A stretch of DNA of 64,000 bases, from positions 434,001-498,000 of the forward strand of contig NZ_BDBE01000030.1 of NCBI RefSeq assembly GCF_001612825.1. The letters run 5' to 3'. This document shows positions 11,351 through 19,652 of this stretch, piece after piece; the first letter of the stretch is position 1, and each line of letters begins with the position of its first letter. The notes below the pieces were generated by a model. The model had not been told where the DNA came from and made no database searches. It saw only the letters and a list, made by a program, of their open reading frames with translations. The position numbers and the translations under genes are program-made. The stretch comes from Nocardia caishijiensis NBRC 108228. GTDB taxonomy: Bacteria; Actinomycetota; Actinomycetes; Mycobacteriales; Mycobacteriaceae.

Positions 11351-12508
11351 ATGGATGTACAAGCCTTCGAAGCACACGCGACCGACGCCGAACTCGACGA
11401 TCTGCGCGCACGATTGGCCGCGGCGCGGTTCCCGGAACCCGAGACGGTCTACCGGCCGGGGCCCGACCCGCGCCGGTGGGATCAGGGCGTTCCCCGTGCC
11501 GACCTCGTCGAGGTCGTGCGCTATTGGCGCGACGAATACGACTGGCGATCGTTCGAAGAGCACCTGCACCGGATCGGCCAGTTCCGCACGACCATCGACG
11601 ATCTCGGAATCCACTTCCTACACCGCCGCTCTCCGCGCGCGGACGCCACACCACTGATCATGACGCACGGTTGGCCGGGGAGCATCGCCGAATTCACCCA
11701 CCTCGTCGACGAATTGGCGGACCCGGCCGATGCCGACACACCGGCGTTCCACGTCGTCGTCCCGTCACTGCCGGGCTTCGGCTACAGCGACAAACCGACC
11801 ACCACCGGCTGGGGTACCGAAAAGATCGCGGCCGCCTGGGTCGAACTCATGAGCAGGCTCGGCTACCGCGAGTTCGTGGCCCACGGCGGCGACTGGGGCG
11901 GCAATATCACCACAGTGCTCGCCGGGAGGTTCCCCGACCGCGTTCTCGGCATCCACACCCTGTTCGCCGAGGCACCGCCCGGGCTCAGCACCCACGGGCT
12001 GACGCCCACCGAACGGCGGTGGGCCGAGGAAACCCGCGACTTCTGGCAGTTTCGCGCCGCCTACGCCAAGCAGCAGGCGACCCGACCACAGACCATCGGC
12101 TACTCGCTCGTCGACTCACCCGTCGGGTTGCTGGCCTGGATCCTCGACAAGTTCGCCGAATGGTCCGACACCGCCGACAGCCCGTTCGAAACGATCTCGA
12201 TGGATCGCGTCCTCGACGACGTCACCCTGTACTGGTTGACCCGCACCGGTGCCTCCGCGGCCCGCATCTACTACGAGAGCCACAACTCGCTCGACCCGGA
12301 GCTCCGGGTGGATATTCCGTCGGCGATCACGATGTACCCCGCCGACATCGAGAAATGCCCGAGACCGTGGGCCCAGCAGCGTTATCGGCGGATCGTGCGG
12401 TGGGCGACGCCGCAGACCGGAGGACACTTTCCTTCGCTCGAGGTCCCGGAGTACTTCGTGACGGACCTCCGGGAAGGGCTCGCGGCGGTTCTGGCCGCCG
12501 ACCGGTGA
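11351..12508 (+). CDS. Epoxide hydrolase with EHN N-terminal domain (EphB/microsomal type)
   Basis: 385-residue alpha/beta hydrolase expected to open epoxides to vicinal diols. Residues 1-110 match the epoxide hydrolase N-terminal (EHN) domain (RYWRDEYDW). The oxyanion motif HGWPGS is near residue 107, the nucleophile Asp lies in GGDWGG near 179, and the catalytic His lies in GGHFPSLE near 359. A Tyr-rich lid (IYYES) near 307 could supply the tyrosines that polarise the epoxide. The ATG at 11351 follows the NRPS stop by 45 bases, with AGGGAA upstream as a modest ribosome site. It may be co-transcribed with the NRPS and tailor its product, or may be an independent detoxification enzyme; the sequence does not decide. 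Confidence 0.9.
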   Translation: MDVQAFEAHATDAELDDLRARLAAARFPEPETVYRPGPDPRRWDQGVPRADLVEVVRYWRDEYDWRSFEEHLHRIGQFRTTIDDLGIHFLHRRSPRADATPLIMTHGWPGSIAEFTHLVDELADPADADTPAFHVVVPSLPGFGYSDKPTTTGWGTEKIAAAWVELMSRLGYREFVAHGGDWGGNITTVLAGRFPDRVLGIHTLFAEAPPGLSTHGLTPTERRWAEETRDFWQFRAAYAKQQATRPQTIGYSLVDSPVGLLAWILDKFAEWSDTADSPFETISMDRVLDDVTLYWLTRTGASAARIYYESHNSLDPELRVDIPSAITMYPADIEKCPRPWAQQRYRRIVRWATPQTGGHFPSLEVPEYFVTDLREGLAAVLAADR

Positions 12509-12513
12509 CGGGG

Positions 12514-13110
12514 TCATCGTGTTTCGGTGAACATGCCGTCGAGCACGGCACGCAGTTCGGCATGAGCCGCAGCCAAGGCCTTCTCCCGTGAGCGTGACGC
12601 GGCCACGAACATCGCGAGCTCGTTGAGACCGCCCAGCAGCAGGTGGGCGAGCACCTTCGGATCGTGCCGGGGGAGCAGTTCGCCTTGGTCGTGTGCCGCG
12701 ACGAGCAGGTTCTTCACCAGTCCGAGGGAGCGTCCGCCGTCGATCTCGCGCCAGCGTGCCCAGCCCAACGCGGCGGGCGCCTCCACGAACAGGATCTGCC
12801 GGACCGTCTCGTCGGCCAGTTGATCCACGAAAGCGTGGCTGACCGCGCGCAACCGTTCGACCGGTCGCCCTGTGTGCGCATGGGCCGACAAGGTGTCGAC
12901 CACGCCGTGGTCGACGGACGCGAAACAGGCTTCCATCAGCCCCACCATGCTGCCGAAGTGGTGATACAACGCTCCCCGCGTGACGCCCGCGGCCTCGCAC
13001 ACCCGTGCCGTCGTCACCTCGGCGAAGCCGTGCTCGGCGAACAACGCCGTGCCGACCTCGATCAACCTCGCCCGAGTTCGTGCCGCGCTCGCTTCGCGAA
13101 CCGTCGTCAT
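12514..13110 (-). CDS. TetR/AcrR-family transcriptional regulator
   Basis: 198 residues. The N-terminal helix-turn-helix reads FAEVTTARVCEAAGVTRGALYHHFGS at about residues 25-50, typical of TetR; the remainder is a helical ligand-binding domain. I start at the ATG at 13110 because a strong GGAGGAGAGAAGG ribosome site lies just upstream. The longer open frame to 13251 runs through the operators and reads poorly. It is transcribed away from the DUF1272/hydrolase operon, with twin palindromes in the gap, so it probably represses both directions. Its stop is five bases from the epoxide hydrolase stop, with no terminator visible between them. The ligand is unknown. Confidence 0.92.
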   Translation of the reverse strand: MTTVREASAARTRARLIEVGTALFAEHGFAEVTTARVCEAAGVTRGALYHHFGSMVGLMEACFASVDHGVVDTLSAHAHTGRPVERLRAVSHAFVDQLADETVRQILFVEAPAALGWARWREIDGGRSLGLVKNLLVAAHDQGELLPRHDPKVLAHLLLGGLNELAMFVAASRSREKALAAAHAELRAVLDGMFTETR

Positions 13111-13131
13111 CTTGCCTTCTCTCCTCCCATG

Positions 13132-13166
13132 ACATACACATTGTATGTGACATACAGTTTGTATGT
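13132..13166. promoter_or_regulatory. Twin tandem TetR operators
   Basis: Two perfect inverted repeats ACATACA-N3-TGTATGT occur at 13132-13148 and 13150-13166, with centres 18 bp apart. They fill the divergent gap between the TetR start (13110) and the DUF1272 start (13188). An 18-bp repeat places two dimers on nearly the same face pattern, as in cooperatively bound TetR operators. The neighbouring TetR protein is the obvious ligand; this is inferred. Confidence 0.85.
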
Positions 13167-13187
13167 GAAAGCGAGGGAGTGGTTGCG

Positions 13188-13424
13188 ATGCTGAAGATGA
13201 AGTCCACCTGCGAAACCTGTGCCGCGTCGTTGAGCGACGACGCCGAGGCATTCATCTGCAGTTATGAATGCACCTACTGTCCGACCTGCACGGCGGATCA
13301 CCGGGTGTGCCCGAACTGCGCGGGGGAGTTGGTCCGGCGGCCGCGACGCACCACCGGGGTCGCCGAGATCGCGCGGCGGGCACCGGCACGGCTGCGCCGC
13401 AAGATCCGGGGGACCGGTCGATGA
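13188..13424 (+). CDS. DUF1272-family small zinc-ribbon-like protein
   Basis: 78 residues starting at the ATG at 13188, with GAGGGAG 8-13 bases upstream. The first 50 residues carry Cys pairs (CETC, CSYECTYCPTC, CPNC) in the DUF1272 pattern, so a zinc-binding fold is expected. The C-terminal 25 residues are Arg-rich. Its function is unknown. Its stop overlaps the start of the next hydrolase gene (ATGA), so the two are probably translated together and controlled by the twin operators upstream. Confidence 0.85.
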   Translation: MLKMKSTCETCAASLSDDAEAFICSYECTYCPTCTADHRVCPNCAGELVRRPRRTTGVAEIARRAPARLRRKIRGTGR

Positions 13425-14230
13425 GTGCGACCGCACTACCCAGCGGAGGCATCGCGCACTGGTTCCCAAGCCGGTCCGGGGCACCCACGCTGGTGGTCCT
13501 GCCCGCACTCGGGGTGAATGCCCGCCACTACCAGCGCTTCGCCGAAACGGCGTCAGCACAGGGGTTTTCCGTGGTGACGTTGGACTATCGCGGCCAGGGT
13601 GACAGCACCCTGACCATTTCGCGGACTACGCGATTCGGCTACGCCGACCTGGCGACCGGCGACCTGACCGAGGCCATCGCCTGCGCACGTGAGCGCGGGG
13701 ACGGCCCGCTACTGCTGGTCGGCCACAGCCTCGGCGGACAACTGACCGCCGCGCTGGAGTCGATATCGCCGGGGGAGTTCGACGGCCTCGTGCTGGTCGC
13801 CGCAGGCACACCACACTGGCGAGCGTTCACAGGGTGTGCTCGCCTGGCACCCTTGATCCTCCCGACCGTTTTCGCTGCAACGGCCCGTCTGCGAGGCGTG
13901 TTCGACGGCCGCCGATTCGGCTTCGGCAGACAGTCGGCGCAGCTGATCGGAGACTGGGCGCGCATGGCCCGAACAGGGTGGTGGTCCAAGACCCCGGCGA
14001 ACCGCTCGAGCCGCAGCTTCCCATTGTTGGCGATGTCGTTCGGCGACGACGGTCTGGCACCGGCATCCGCCGTGGACGCTCTGGTGCGACTGTTCCCAGG
14101 AGCGAGGACCACGCGCACGCACTTCGATGATCCAGCGGGCCATACCGGATGGACGAAGCAGCCTGATGTGGTTGTCGAGGGGTTGGCTAGATGGGTGACG
14201 GAAGCCCTCACGCCAGAGAATCGGGGATGA
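13421..14230 (+). CDS. Alpha/beta hydrolase (serine hydrolase)
   Basis: 269 residues. The nucleophile motif is GHSLGG near residue 103, the acid probably Asp in FGDDGLAP near 205, and the His in DPAGHTGW near 242, giving an intact triad. The early YRGQGDS strand-loop also fits monoacylglycerol lipase-like hydrolases. The ATG at 13421 overlaps the DUF1272 stop by four bases, so translation is coupled. The substrate is unknown; control by the divergent TetR suggests a lipophilic inducer, but this is inference. Confidence 0.88.
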   Translation: MSATALPSGGIAHWFPSRSGAPTLVVLPALGVNARHYQRFAETASAQGFSVVTLDYRGQGDSTLTISRTTRFGYADLATGDLTEAIACARERGDGPLLLVGHSLGGQLTAALESISPGEFDGLVLVAAGTPHWRAFTGCARLAPLILPTVFAATARLRGVFDGRRFGFGRQSAQLIGDWARMARTGWWSKTPANRSSRSFPLLAMSFGDDGLAPASAVDALVRLFPGARTTRTHFDDPAGHTGWTKQPDVVVEGLARWVTEALTPENRG

Positions 14231-14263
14231 GCCACACATTCGTAGAGATTCGCCTTACTTGAC

Positions 14264-14277
14264 ATAATGTGCATTAT
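14264..14277. promoter_or_regulatory. Palindrome ATAATG-TG-CATTAT, possible operator
   Basis: A perfect 6+2+6 inverted repeat starts on the last base of a TTGACA hexamer (14259-14264). This looks like an operator laid on a plus-strand promoter, but no clear gene follows. The pattern is MarR-like; the binding protein is unknown. Confidence 0.4.
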
Positions 14278-14562
14278 CGGCGTTCCAACGCGGCCGGTCG
14301 GAGGAAGTTTGTGTGCGCATTCGTGCAGTGAGTGCACTGCTGCATTGCGTGCCTCCGCGCCCTCAGCCCTTTCTCTGGCTCGAACGCCGCGCCTGGCCTG
14401 GCCGGACCACAACGCCGCAGATGCGTTCGACTGGTAGGAGTTCCGGGATGGATGCGAACGCCAATGCCTCATTCATGACAATTCAGGATGAATGCCCGGT
14501 CCGGCGGTGTTGGGTTACGAAGATCCGGGCCCTGCACTCCCCCTCCACTTCCCCGCTCCTAA

Positions 14563-14583
14563 GTTTCGTCACAGTGACGAAAC
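14563..14583. promoter_or_regulatory. 21-bp near-uninterrupted palindrome, possible orphan operator
   Basis: GTTTCGTCAC is followed, after a single central A, by its exact reverse complement. As DNA it would suit a homodimeric regulator. As RNA it gives an 8-bp stem with a 5-base loop but no strong U tract, so a terminator is less likely. It is about 330 bases beyond the hydrolase stop and 180 before the end of the opposing gene. Confidence 0.45.
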
Positions 14584-14763
14584 GTTTGGTTCGAACGCGT
14601 CGCGTGGGATATCGGCATCGCCGCCATCACCCCGGAGCCGGGTCTGTCGATTCTCGCCGCCACCGACACCGACTGATGTGAAAGGCGGTGAACCAGCAGG
14701 TTGTGTGCTGCTCGGCGGCGGCGAAGGCCGCGACCCCCGAACGGGCGTGGGACACCGCAGGAC

Positions 14764-17199
14764 TCAGGGGGCGAAGCGCAGCGCGACCTCGGCGGAGACC
14801 GGGCGGGCCCGGCAGGCCAGGACGTGCCCCGCGGTGATCTCCTCGTCGCTGATCGCCAGTAGTGGGTCGTCGTCCATCATGACCTGTCCGGATTCGACGG
14901 TGGCGCGGCAGGTTCCGCAGGAGCCGCCGAGGCATGAGTACGGCAGGTCCTCGCGGTGGTCCAGGGCGGCATCGAGGATGGATCGGTCCCTCGACATGTC
15001 GAAGGTGAGGGTCGGACCGTAGCCGGTCACGGTGACGTGGCTGCTGGCCGTGTCCGCCGCCGGGACCGACGCGCTCGAGGTGCCGGTGTCGAAGAGTTCG
15101 AACTGGATTCGCGAACGATCCACGCCACGTGCGGTGAGCTCGGTGACCGTTCGGGACACCAGATCTCGCGGGCCGCACAGGAACCAGTGGTCGGCATCGG
15201 CGAGCTCGGCCGGGTCGATTCGGCCGCGCCGGTAGGACACTGCCTCCGTCGACCGGGGCAGGGTGCTCGTGCCCTGCTGTGATAGCTGGTGCCGTATCCG
15301 CAGTCGATCCGGGAACCGATCGACGAGTTCGTGCAGTCGGTCGGCCAGCATGATGCCGCCAGCGGCACGGTTGCCGTAGCACAGGGCAACCGTACTGTGC
15401 GGTTCGGACTCGAGCACGGCGGCGATGATGGCGGCGATCGGGGTGATACCGCTACCGGCCGCGACCGCGGCGTAGTGCCGCCGCGCCGCGGGGTCGAGAG
15501 ACGGCGTGAACGTGCCCGCTGGTTCGGCGACGTACAGGACCGAACCCGTGATCCGGCCGTCGAAGACGTAGGTGGAGAACGTCCCCGCGTCCTGTCGTTT
15601 CACGCCGATCCGTAACCGCCCGGCGCCGGGTGGGTCGCACAGGGAGTAGCTGCGCCGGATCGGTTCGCCGTCGCGGGTGCCGCGTACCACCAGGTGCTGG
15701 CCAGCGGTGTAGCGGAAGCTGTCGGAGAGGTCGGCCGGGACGGTGAATTCGACGATCGCGCTGTCGCGGGTGTCGCGCATGACCGAGCGGACCGTCAGCC
15801 GGTGGAAGCCGCGAGCCGGTCCGTGTGGGAGCGGATCGAACAAGGTCTTGCGCGGGGACAGTAGCGGCGCGGCGAGCAGGCGACGAGCATGGTCCAGGCC
15901 CACACCACCGAGCGCGGTCGCGGTGTGCGCCAGCGTTTCCGGATGCAGAACCGCGCTCGGCCGGTCCAGCAGACCGGCGATGCGGGCGACCGCCCGCCCG
16001 ACCCGCTCGTCGCGTGCTCCGGCGGCCAGCCCGATACCCGCCAGGTGTCCGGCCAGTCGCATCCGCGCCTGTCCACTCGCGTCGACGTGCGGCATGGCCA
16101 GATCGAAGAGTTTGGTGATCATCCACGCGTCGTCGATGGCCGCGGCCGCGGCCCGGAACCAGCGACGAGGTAACTCGTGGTCACCGGCGGCCAGTATCTC
16201 GCGCAATTGGAGGGCCTGCAATGCGGAGACCGTCATCCCCTGACCGAAGGCCGGACTGAAGCTGCACACCGCGTCGCCGAGGACAAGCAGCCCGTCGGGG
16301 AACCGGGACAGACGCTCGTAGCGGCGCCGCTGGTTGGCCAGGTAGCGGTAGGTGGCGACATCGGTGAGCGGTTGTGCCTCCACCAACGCCCGGCGCACAT
16401 CCGGCGGGGCCACCGAGGCGGCGAAGCGCCAGTAGCCGTCGGGGTCGGTCGGCGGGTGATCGTTGCCGTAGCCGATCAGGGTGAGCAGGTGTCGGCCGTC
16501 CTCGACCGCGAACATCGCCAGACCGCGAGCAGGGTCCTGGTGGGAGACGATGATCTCCTTGTCTTCGACGACGCCCGCGGGCAGCCGGATGTACCGGCTG
16601 GCGTACATCATGTCGATCCGCACGCCTTCCTCGGGCGGCCGTTCGTAGCCCGACTCGGCGAGCCAGTCCCCGATCGGACCGTGCCTGCCCAGGCAGCTGA
16701 CGACCAGATCCGCCGCGAGCTCACCCACACCGTCGACTCGGACGCCACGCACCCGTTCGGCGGCAGCGTCGTAGTCCAGGGCTTCGGCGGTGTGGCTGTC
16801 GAGGATCACGACGTTCGGCAGCGCCCGAACGCGTTCGCGCACTCGCCATTCCAGGAACGGCCTGCTGGCTTGCAGTACCGAGTACCCGCTGTCGGATCGG
16901 CGCAGTGTGTGGCCCGACAGCGACATCCGCATCTCGGTGAGCGCGCGGCACTCGACCGCGCCGTCGGCGAGCAGCCGCGCGGTCAGGCCGGGGAACAGTT
17001 CCTCGAAGATCTGCGTTCCCCGCGCCAGCAGGGCGTGCACGTGCCTGCCCTGCGGCACGCCGCGCCGATCCCCCGGCGCGGACAGGTCGTCGCGTTCGAT
17101 CACGGTGACCTGCGCGAAGCTCTCGCTGAGTATCCGTGCGGTCAACAGCCCGGCCATGCTCGCGCCCAGCACTATGGCGTGGGTCCGCTCTTCTGCCAC
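14764..17199 (-). CDS. Fusion of FAD-dependent monooxygenase-like domain with PaaE-type ferredoxin reductase and 2Fe-2S ferredoxin
   Basis: 811 residues from the GTG at 17199, chosen because GGAGG sits five bases upstream; the ATG at 17214 has no ribosome site. Residues 5-430 are an FAD-binding oxidoreductase (GASMAGLLTARIL near 12; GDAVCSFSPAFGQGM near 285) of the group A hydroxylase or geranylgeranyl reductase type. Residues about 460-690 are a ferredoxin-NADP reductase module (RRSYSL for flavin; GSGITP and CGP for NAD(P)H). The last 90 residues are a plant-type 2Fe-2S ferredoxin (CLGGSCGTC plus a distal Cys). NAD(P)H electrons could pass through flavin and cluster to the N-terminal flavoprotein or to another oxygenase. 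The divergent TetR and shared operator suggest inducible expression. The substrate is unknown. Confidence 0.88.
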   Translation of the reverse strand: MAEERTHAIVLGASMAGLLTARILSESFAQVTVIERDDLSAPGDRRGVPQGRHVHALLARGTQIFEELFPGLTARLLADGAVECRALTEMRMSLSGHTLRRSDSGYSVLQASRPFLEWRVRERVRALPNVVILDSHTAEALDYDAAAERVRGVRVDGVGELAADLVVSCLGRHGPIGDWLAESGYERPPEEGVRIDMMYASRYIRLPAGVVEDKEIIVSHQDPARGLAMFAVEDGRHLLTLIGYGNDHPPTDPDGYWRFAASVAPPDVRRALVEAQPLTDVATYRYLANQRRRYERLSRFPDGLLVLGDAVCSFSPAFGQGMTVSALQALQLREILAAGDHELPRRWFRAAAAAIDDAWMITKLFDLAMPHVDASGQARMRLAGHLAGIGLAAGARDERVGRAVARIAGLLDRPSAVLHPETLAHTATALGGVGLDHARRLLAAPLLSPRKTLFDPLPHGPARGFHRLTVRSVMRDTRDSAIVEFTVPADLSDSFRYTAGQHLVVRGTRDGEPIRRSYSLCDPPGAGRLRIGVKRQDAGTFSTYVFDGRITGSVLYVAEPAGTFTPSLDPAARRHYAAVAAGSGITPIAAIIAAVLESEPHSTVALCYGNRAAGGIMLADRLHELVDRFPDRLRIRHQLSQQGTSTLPRSTEAVSYRRGRIDPAELADADHWFLCGPRDLVSRTVTELTARGVDRSRIQFELFDTGTSSASVPAADTASSHVTVTGYGPTLTFDMSRDRSILDAALDHREDLPYSCLGGSCGTCRATVESGQVMMDDDPLLAISDEEITAGHVLACRARPVSAEVALRFAP

Positions 17200-17258
17200 T
17201 TGGTCCTCCGACATCGTTGTCCGGCGACTGCGGCGACCGGTTCGTCGCCCAACACCAC

Positions 17259-17288
17259 CGTGAGACTCTTCGGTAGAGTAGTCTCACG
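17259..17288. promoter_or_regulatory. Operator between the fusion oxidoreductase and its TetR gene
   Basis: Inverted repeat CGTGAGACT-N12-AGTCTCACG, with a nested ACTCT/AGAGT pair inside the spacer. It is centred in the 140-base divergent gap, so binding could block both promoters. A lone half-site GTCTCACG recurs near 17921, just after the TetR stop. Confidence 0.75.
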
Positions 17289-17339
17289 CAGTGACGGGGT
17301 GTCAAGAGTTCCCAGCGTCCGAGCGGAGTAGAAAGAGCC

Positions 17340-17903
17340 ATGACCTTCTCGACCCGGTCCACCGACGAACTCCTCGACACCGCCGTGGAGCTGATCGCCG
17401 AGTCCGGCCTCGACAGGCTGACGCTCACCATGGTCGCCGAACGGGCAGGCGTCTCACGGGCCACCGCCTACCGCGAGCTCGGCGACAAGAAGGCACTGAT
17501 CTCCGCGATCGGACGCCATGAGATCGGGCGGATGGTCGCGGCGGCGTACGGCACGCTCGACCTGCTCGCACCCGTGGCCGATATCGCCCGGTCAGCAACT
17601 CTTTTCACGCTCGGGTACTTGCGCGCGCACGCGGCGTTCGGCTATCTGCGCGACCACGAGCCCGCCTGGCTGCTGACCATCGCGATCCGGAACGATCAGT
17701 CCGAGCAGAACCTTGTCGAGACCGTCGCCGCCTTCGCCGAGCCGCTCGTCGCCGTGCGGGGCGACGCCGCACTCGCCCTGCCTCCGCGCCAGGCCGCCGA
17801 GGTCATCGTCCGGACGGTCCTGTCGCACGTACTGCTACCCGACAGCAGTCTCAGCGACGAGCAGGTCGCCGAGACTGCTGCTCGGGCGATCACCCAGCGG
17901 TGA
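17340..17903 (+). CDS. TetR/AcrR-family transcriptional regulator
   Basis: 187 residues. The HTH reads LTLTMVAERAGVSRATAYRELGDK at residues 27-50, followed by a helical effector domain. The ATG at 17340 has GAAAGAG just upstream. It is divergent from the fused FAD/ferredoxin protein and separated from it by a 30-bp dyad, so it probably represses that gene and itself. The ligand cannot be deduced. Confidence 0.9.
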   Translation: MTFSTRSTDELLDTAVELIAESGLDRLTLTMVAERAGVSRATAYRELGDKKALISAIGRHEIGRMVAAAYGTLDLLAPVADIARSATLFTLGYLRAHAAFGYLRDHEPAWLLTIAIRNDQSEQNLVETVAAFAEPLVAVRGDAALALPPRQAAEVIVRTVLSHVLLPDSSLSDEQVAETAARAITQR

Positions 17904-18045
17904 GATTCACCAGCTGTACCGTCTCACGATTCAGCGGCGGACCGCTGCCGAATGGCAAGCTGTCGAGTCCGGGGATGATCGTCACCGACCGACACACCCA
18001 TGGATAGGCCGACCTGATGGAACTGACAAACCAGGCAAGCAGTCA

Positions 18046-18257
18046 AGGTGATCAGCCTGTTCGCGCCGGTGCTCGAGCGGGGACCCGTCGGCCGGATGAG
18101 TGCCGCGGTCGAGTATCCGGTCTCGCTGGCGGTCGAGGCCTTCGCGCGGTCCCGCTCACCACGCTCGGCGTGCTGCTGCTGCGGCACAGCGTGGCGCAAC
18201 AGCGTGCGGTCGTCGTGGCGGCGGCGCTGATCGGCGTCCAGTTAGTGAGTCTCCTCA
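18046..18257 (+). pseudogene. Frameshifted remnant of a membrane protein gene (candidate)
   Basis: Between the TetR stop and the YhgE-like gene, codon-position GC bias shows coding-like sequence in two successive frames. From 18048 it reads ISLFAPVLERGPVGRM and on to VEAFA, then switches near 18146 to a frame reading VPLTTLGVLLLRHSVAQQ followed by a hydrophobic stretch. Neither frame has a convincing start and ribosome site. The simplest reading is the tail of a decayed membrane protein gene with one frameshift, but I cannot name the family. The rest of 17904-18254 holds nothing else I recognise. Confidence 0.35.
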
Positions 18258-19574
18258 TCTGCCTGCCGGTACGAGGGTTTCGTCCTCGCGACGGTGATCC
18301 AGGCCGAGGCGATGCATACCACGCAGGTCATAGGCGTGGGTGGCCGCGAATCCGAGGATCAACCCGATGGCGAGACCGGCGATGGTCATCCAGAGGCCAC
18401 GGCTCAGGCCCGCCTCGAAGCTGCCGTCGAAGAACATGATGGCGCGCACCGCCAGGTAGATCTGGTGCATCGGTTCGAACGAGGCCAGGTCGGCGATCCA
18501 GCGCGGAGTCGCTTCGAGCGGGATGGTGCCCGAGGACGAGGGGATGCCGAGGACGACGAATACGATGAGGTTGATCATCAGGCCCGCGGTGCCGAACGTG
18601 GCCATCACCGACAGTCCGGTCACCGCGATCGCGATGACCGCCAAGGTGCCGTAGAGGAACAGCATGAGTGGGCGTTCGATGCTCATGTCGAGCAGGCCGC
18701 CGACGCCGAGGAACGCGGCCGAGGCCAGTGGGGCGCTGATGACCGCGATGGCCCATTTGATGAGCAGGGTGCGCCAGCGGCTGATGCGGGCGGGGCTGGT
18801 CGGCTTGTGCCACGGCCCGTACTCGGCGGGGACGAAACCCAGGGAGCCGTCGACGAGGGAGTTGATCATCATGGCCCCGCTGAAGCCGACGATCAGCAGG
18901 ACGAGGGTGTAGAAGAACGCGGCGAGGCCCTGGCCGGTGCCTTCGGGCAGTGGGTGGTAGGCGCTGACGACCACGTCGATGGGGTGGGCGAGTTGCAGTT
19001 GGGCGGCGCCGCTGAGTGGCGTGCCGCCGATCGCGGCGCGCACCTGTTCGGCGAGTTGGGTGCCGACGGTCGCGTCGACCTCGGTCATCGCCTTGTCCGC
19101 GATGGTGTGCATGATCTGCGCGGCGAGGGTGCCCGCGCGGGGGTTGGTGAGGACGGAGATCATCGGCTGTTCGACGTCGCCGGTGACGACCGAGGCGGCG
19201 CCGAGGATGGCGACACGTTTGGTGAAGTCGCCGGGAATGATGATGGCGCCATACACCTCACCGTTGCGCAGCTGGCGGTGGGCCTCGTTGATGCCGACGG
19301 TGCGAAGGTCGATCTTCTCGGCGGGAATCCGCTCGCCCAGCGCGGTGGTGATCTGCGCGCCGAGGTTGGCGGGTCTGCCCGCGAGTGTGTCGCCGACATC
19401 CTGGTTGACCAGGGCGATCGGGAAGTCGTGCAGGTGCTTCTCGGGGTCGGCGGTGTAGCCGAGGTACATGGTTCCCAGGAGCGCGGCCAGCACGGTGACC
19501 AGCGTGATCGGCGCTAACCATTCACGGATCGGCATGCTGCGCGGCGGGCGCGTCGGCGCGGTGTTGTCAGTCAT
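18255..19574 (-). CDS. YhgE/Pip-like (ABC-2 type) membrane protein
   Basis: 439 residues. One N-terminal membrane segment (about 17-37) is followed by a roughly 180-residue extracytoplasmic region, then about five membrane segments (from VLLIVGFSGAMMINSL to LAIGLILGFAATHAYDL). This is the layout of YhgE/Pip and ABC-2 permease-like proteins, some of which act in export of lipids, toxins or drugs. The ATG at 19574 is the first Met after the operator; the open frame upstream is antisense to the TetR gene. The divergent TetR and TAGTC dyads indicate regulation as an efflux-type target. The cargo is unknown. Confidence 0.8.
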   Translation of the reverse strand: MTDNTAPTRPPRSMPIREWLAPITLVTVLAALLGTMYLGYTADPEKHLHDFPIALVNQDVGDTLAGRPANLGAQITTALGERIPAEKIDLRTVGINEAHRQLRNGEVYGAIIIPGDFTKRVAILGAASVVTGDVEQPMISVLTNPRAGTLAAQIMHTIADKAMTEVDATVGTQLAEQVRAAIGGTPLSGAAQLQLAHPIDVVVSAYHPLPEGTGQGLAAFFYTLVLLIVGFSGAMMINSLVDGSLGFVPAEYGPWHKPTSPARISRWRTLLIKWAIAVISAPLASAAFLGVGGLLDMSIERPLMLFLYGTLAVIAIAVTGLSVMATFGTAGLMINLIVFVVLGIPSSSGTIPLEATPRWIADLASFEPMHQIYLAVRAIMFFDGSFEAGLSRGLWMTIAGLAIGLILGFAATHAYDLRGMHRLGLDHRREDETLVPAGR

Positions 19575-19585
19575 GGCACCGTCAA

Positions 19586-19610
19586 TGTAGTCACCGACTA
19601 CAAAGTAGTC
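19586..19610. promoter_or_regulatory. TetR operator TGTAGTC-ACC-GACTACA plus extra half-site
   Basis: A perfect 7+3+7 inverted repeat at 19586-19602 is followed by another TAGTC half-site at 19605-19609. It lies 12 bases upstream of the YhgE-like start and about 43 before the TetR start, suiting dual repression by the adjacent TetR protein. Confidence 0.78.
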
Positions 19611-19652
19611 AATGCAAACATTCGGGGGTGTGTCGGATATCCTGCTGGCACC

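Larger units (their letters stand above)
14231..14763. other. 533-base convergent intergenic region with two perfect palindromes
   Basis: It lies between the ends of the hydrolase and the FAD/ferredoxin fusion gene and is visibly less GC-rich than its surroundings. It contains a TTGACA-like hexamer at 14259 running into one palindrome, and a second, longer palindrome at 14563. A 77-codon frame from 14448 with a fair GGAG site has poor coding character. No convincing gene is seen; it may be the relic of a regulated gene. Confidence 0.5.

Noticed and set aside
5791..12591. 2266-codon plus-strand open frame across the NRPS and epoxide hydrolase
   Set aside because: Arg/Pro/His-rich shadow frame of GC-rich coding DNA; the NRPS and hydrolase frames carry recognisable domains throughout.
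14448..14681. 77-codon ORF with a GGAG site in the 14.2-14.8 kb gap
   Set aside because: Arg/His-rich second half, no GC3 bias and no known motif; kept only as a remark on the gap.
18294..19517. 407-codon frame antisense to the YhgE-like gene
   Set aside because: Gly/Asp/Glu-rich shadow; the minus strand has clear membrane segments.
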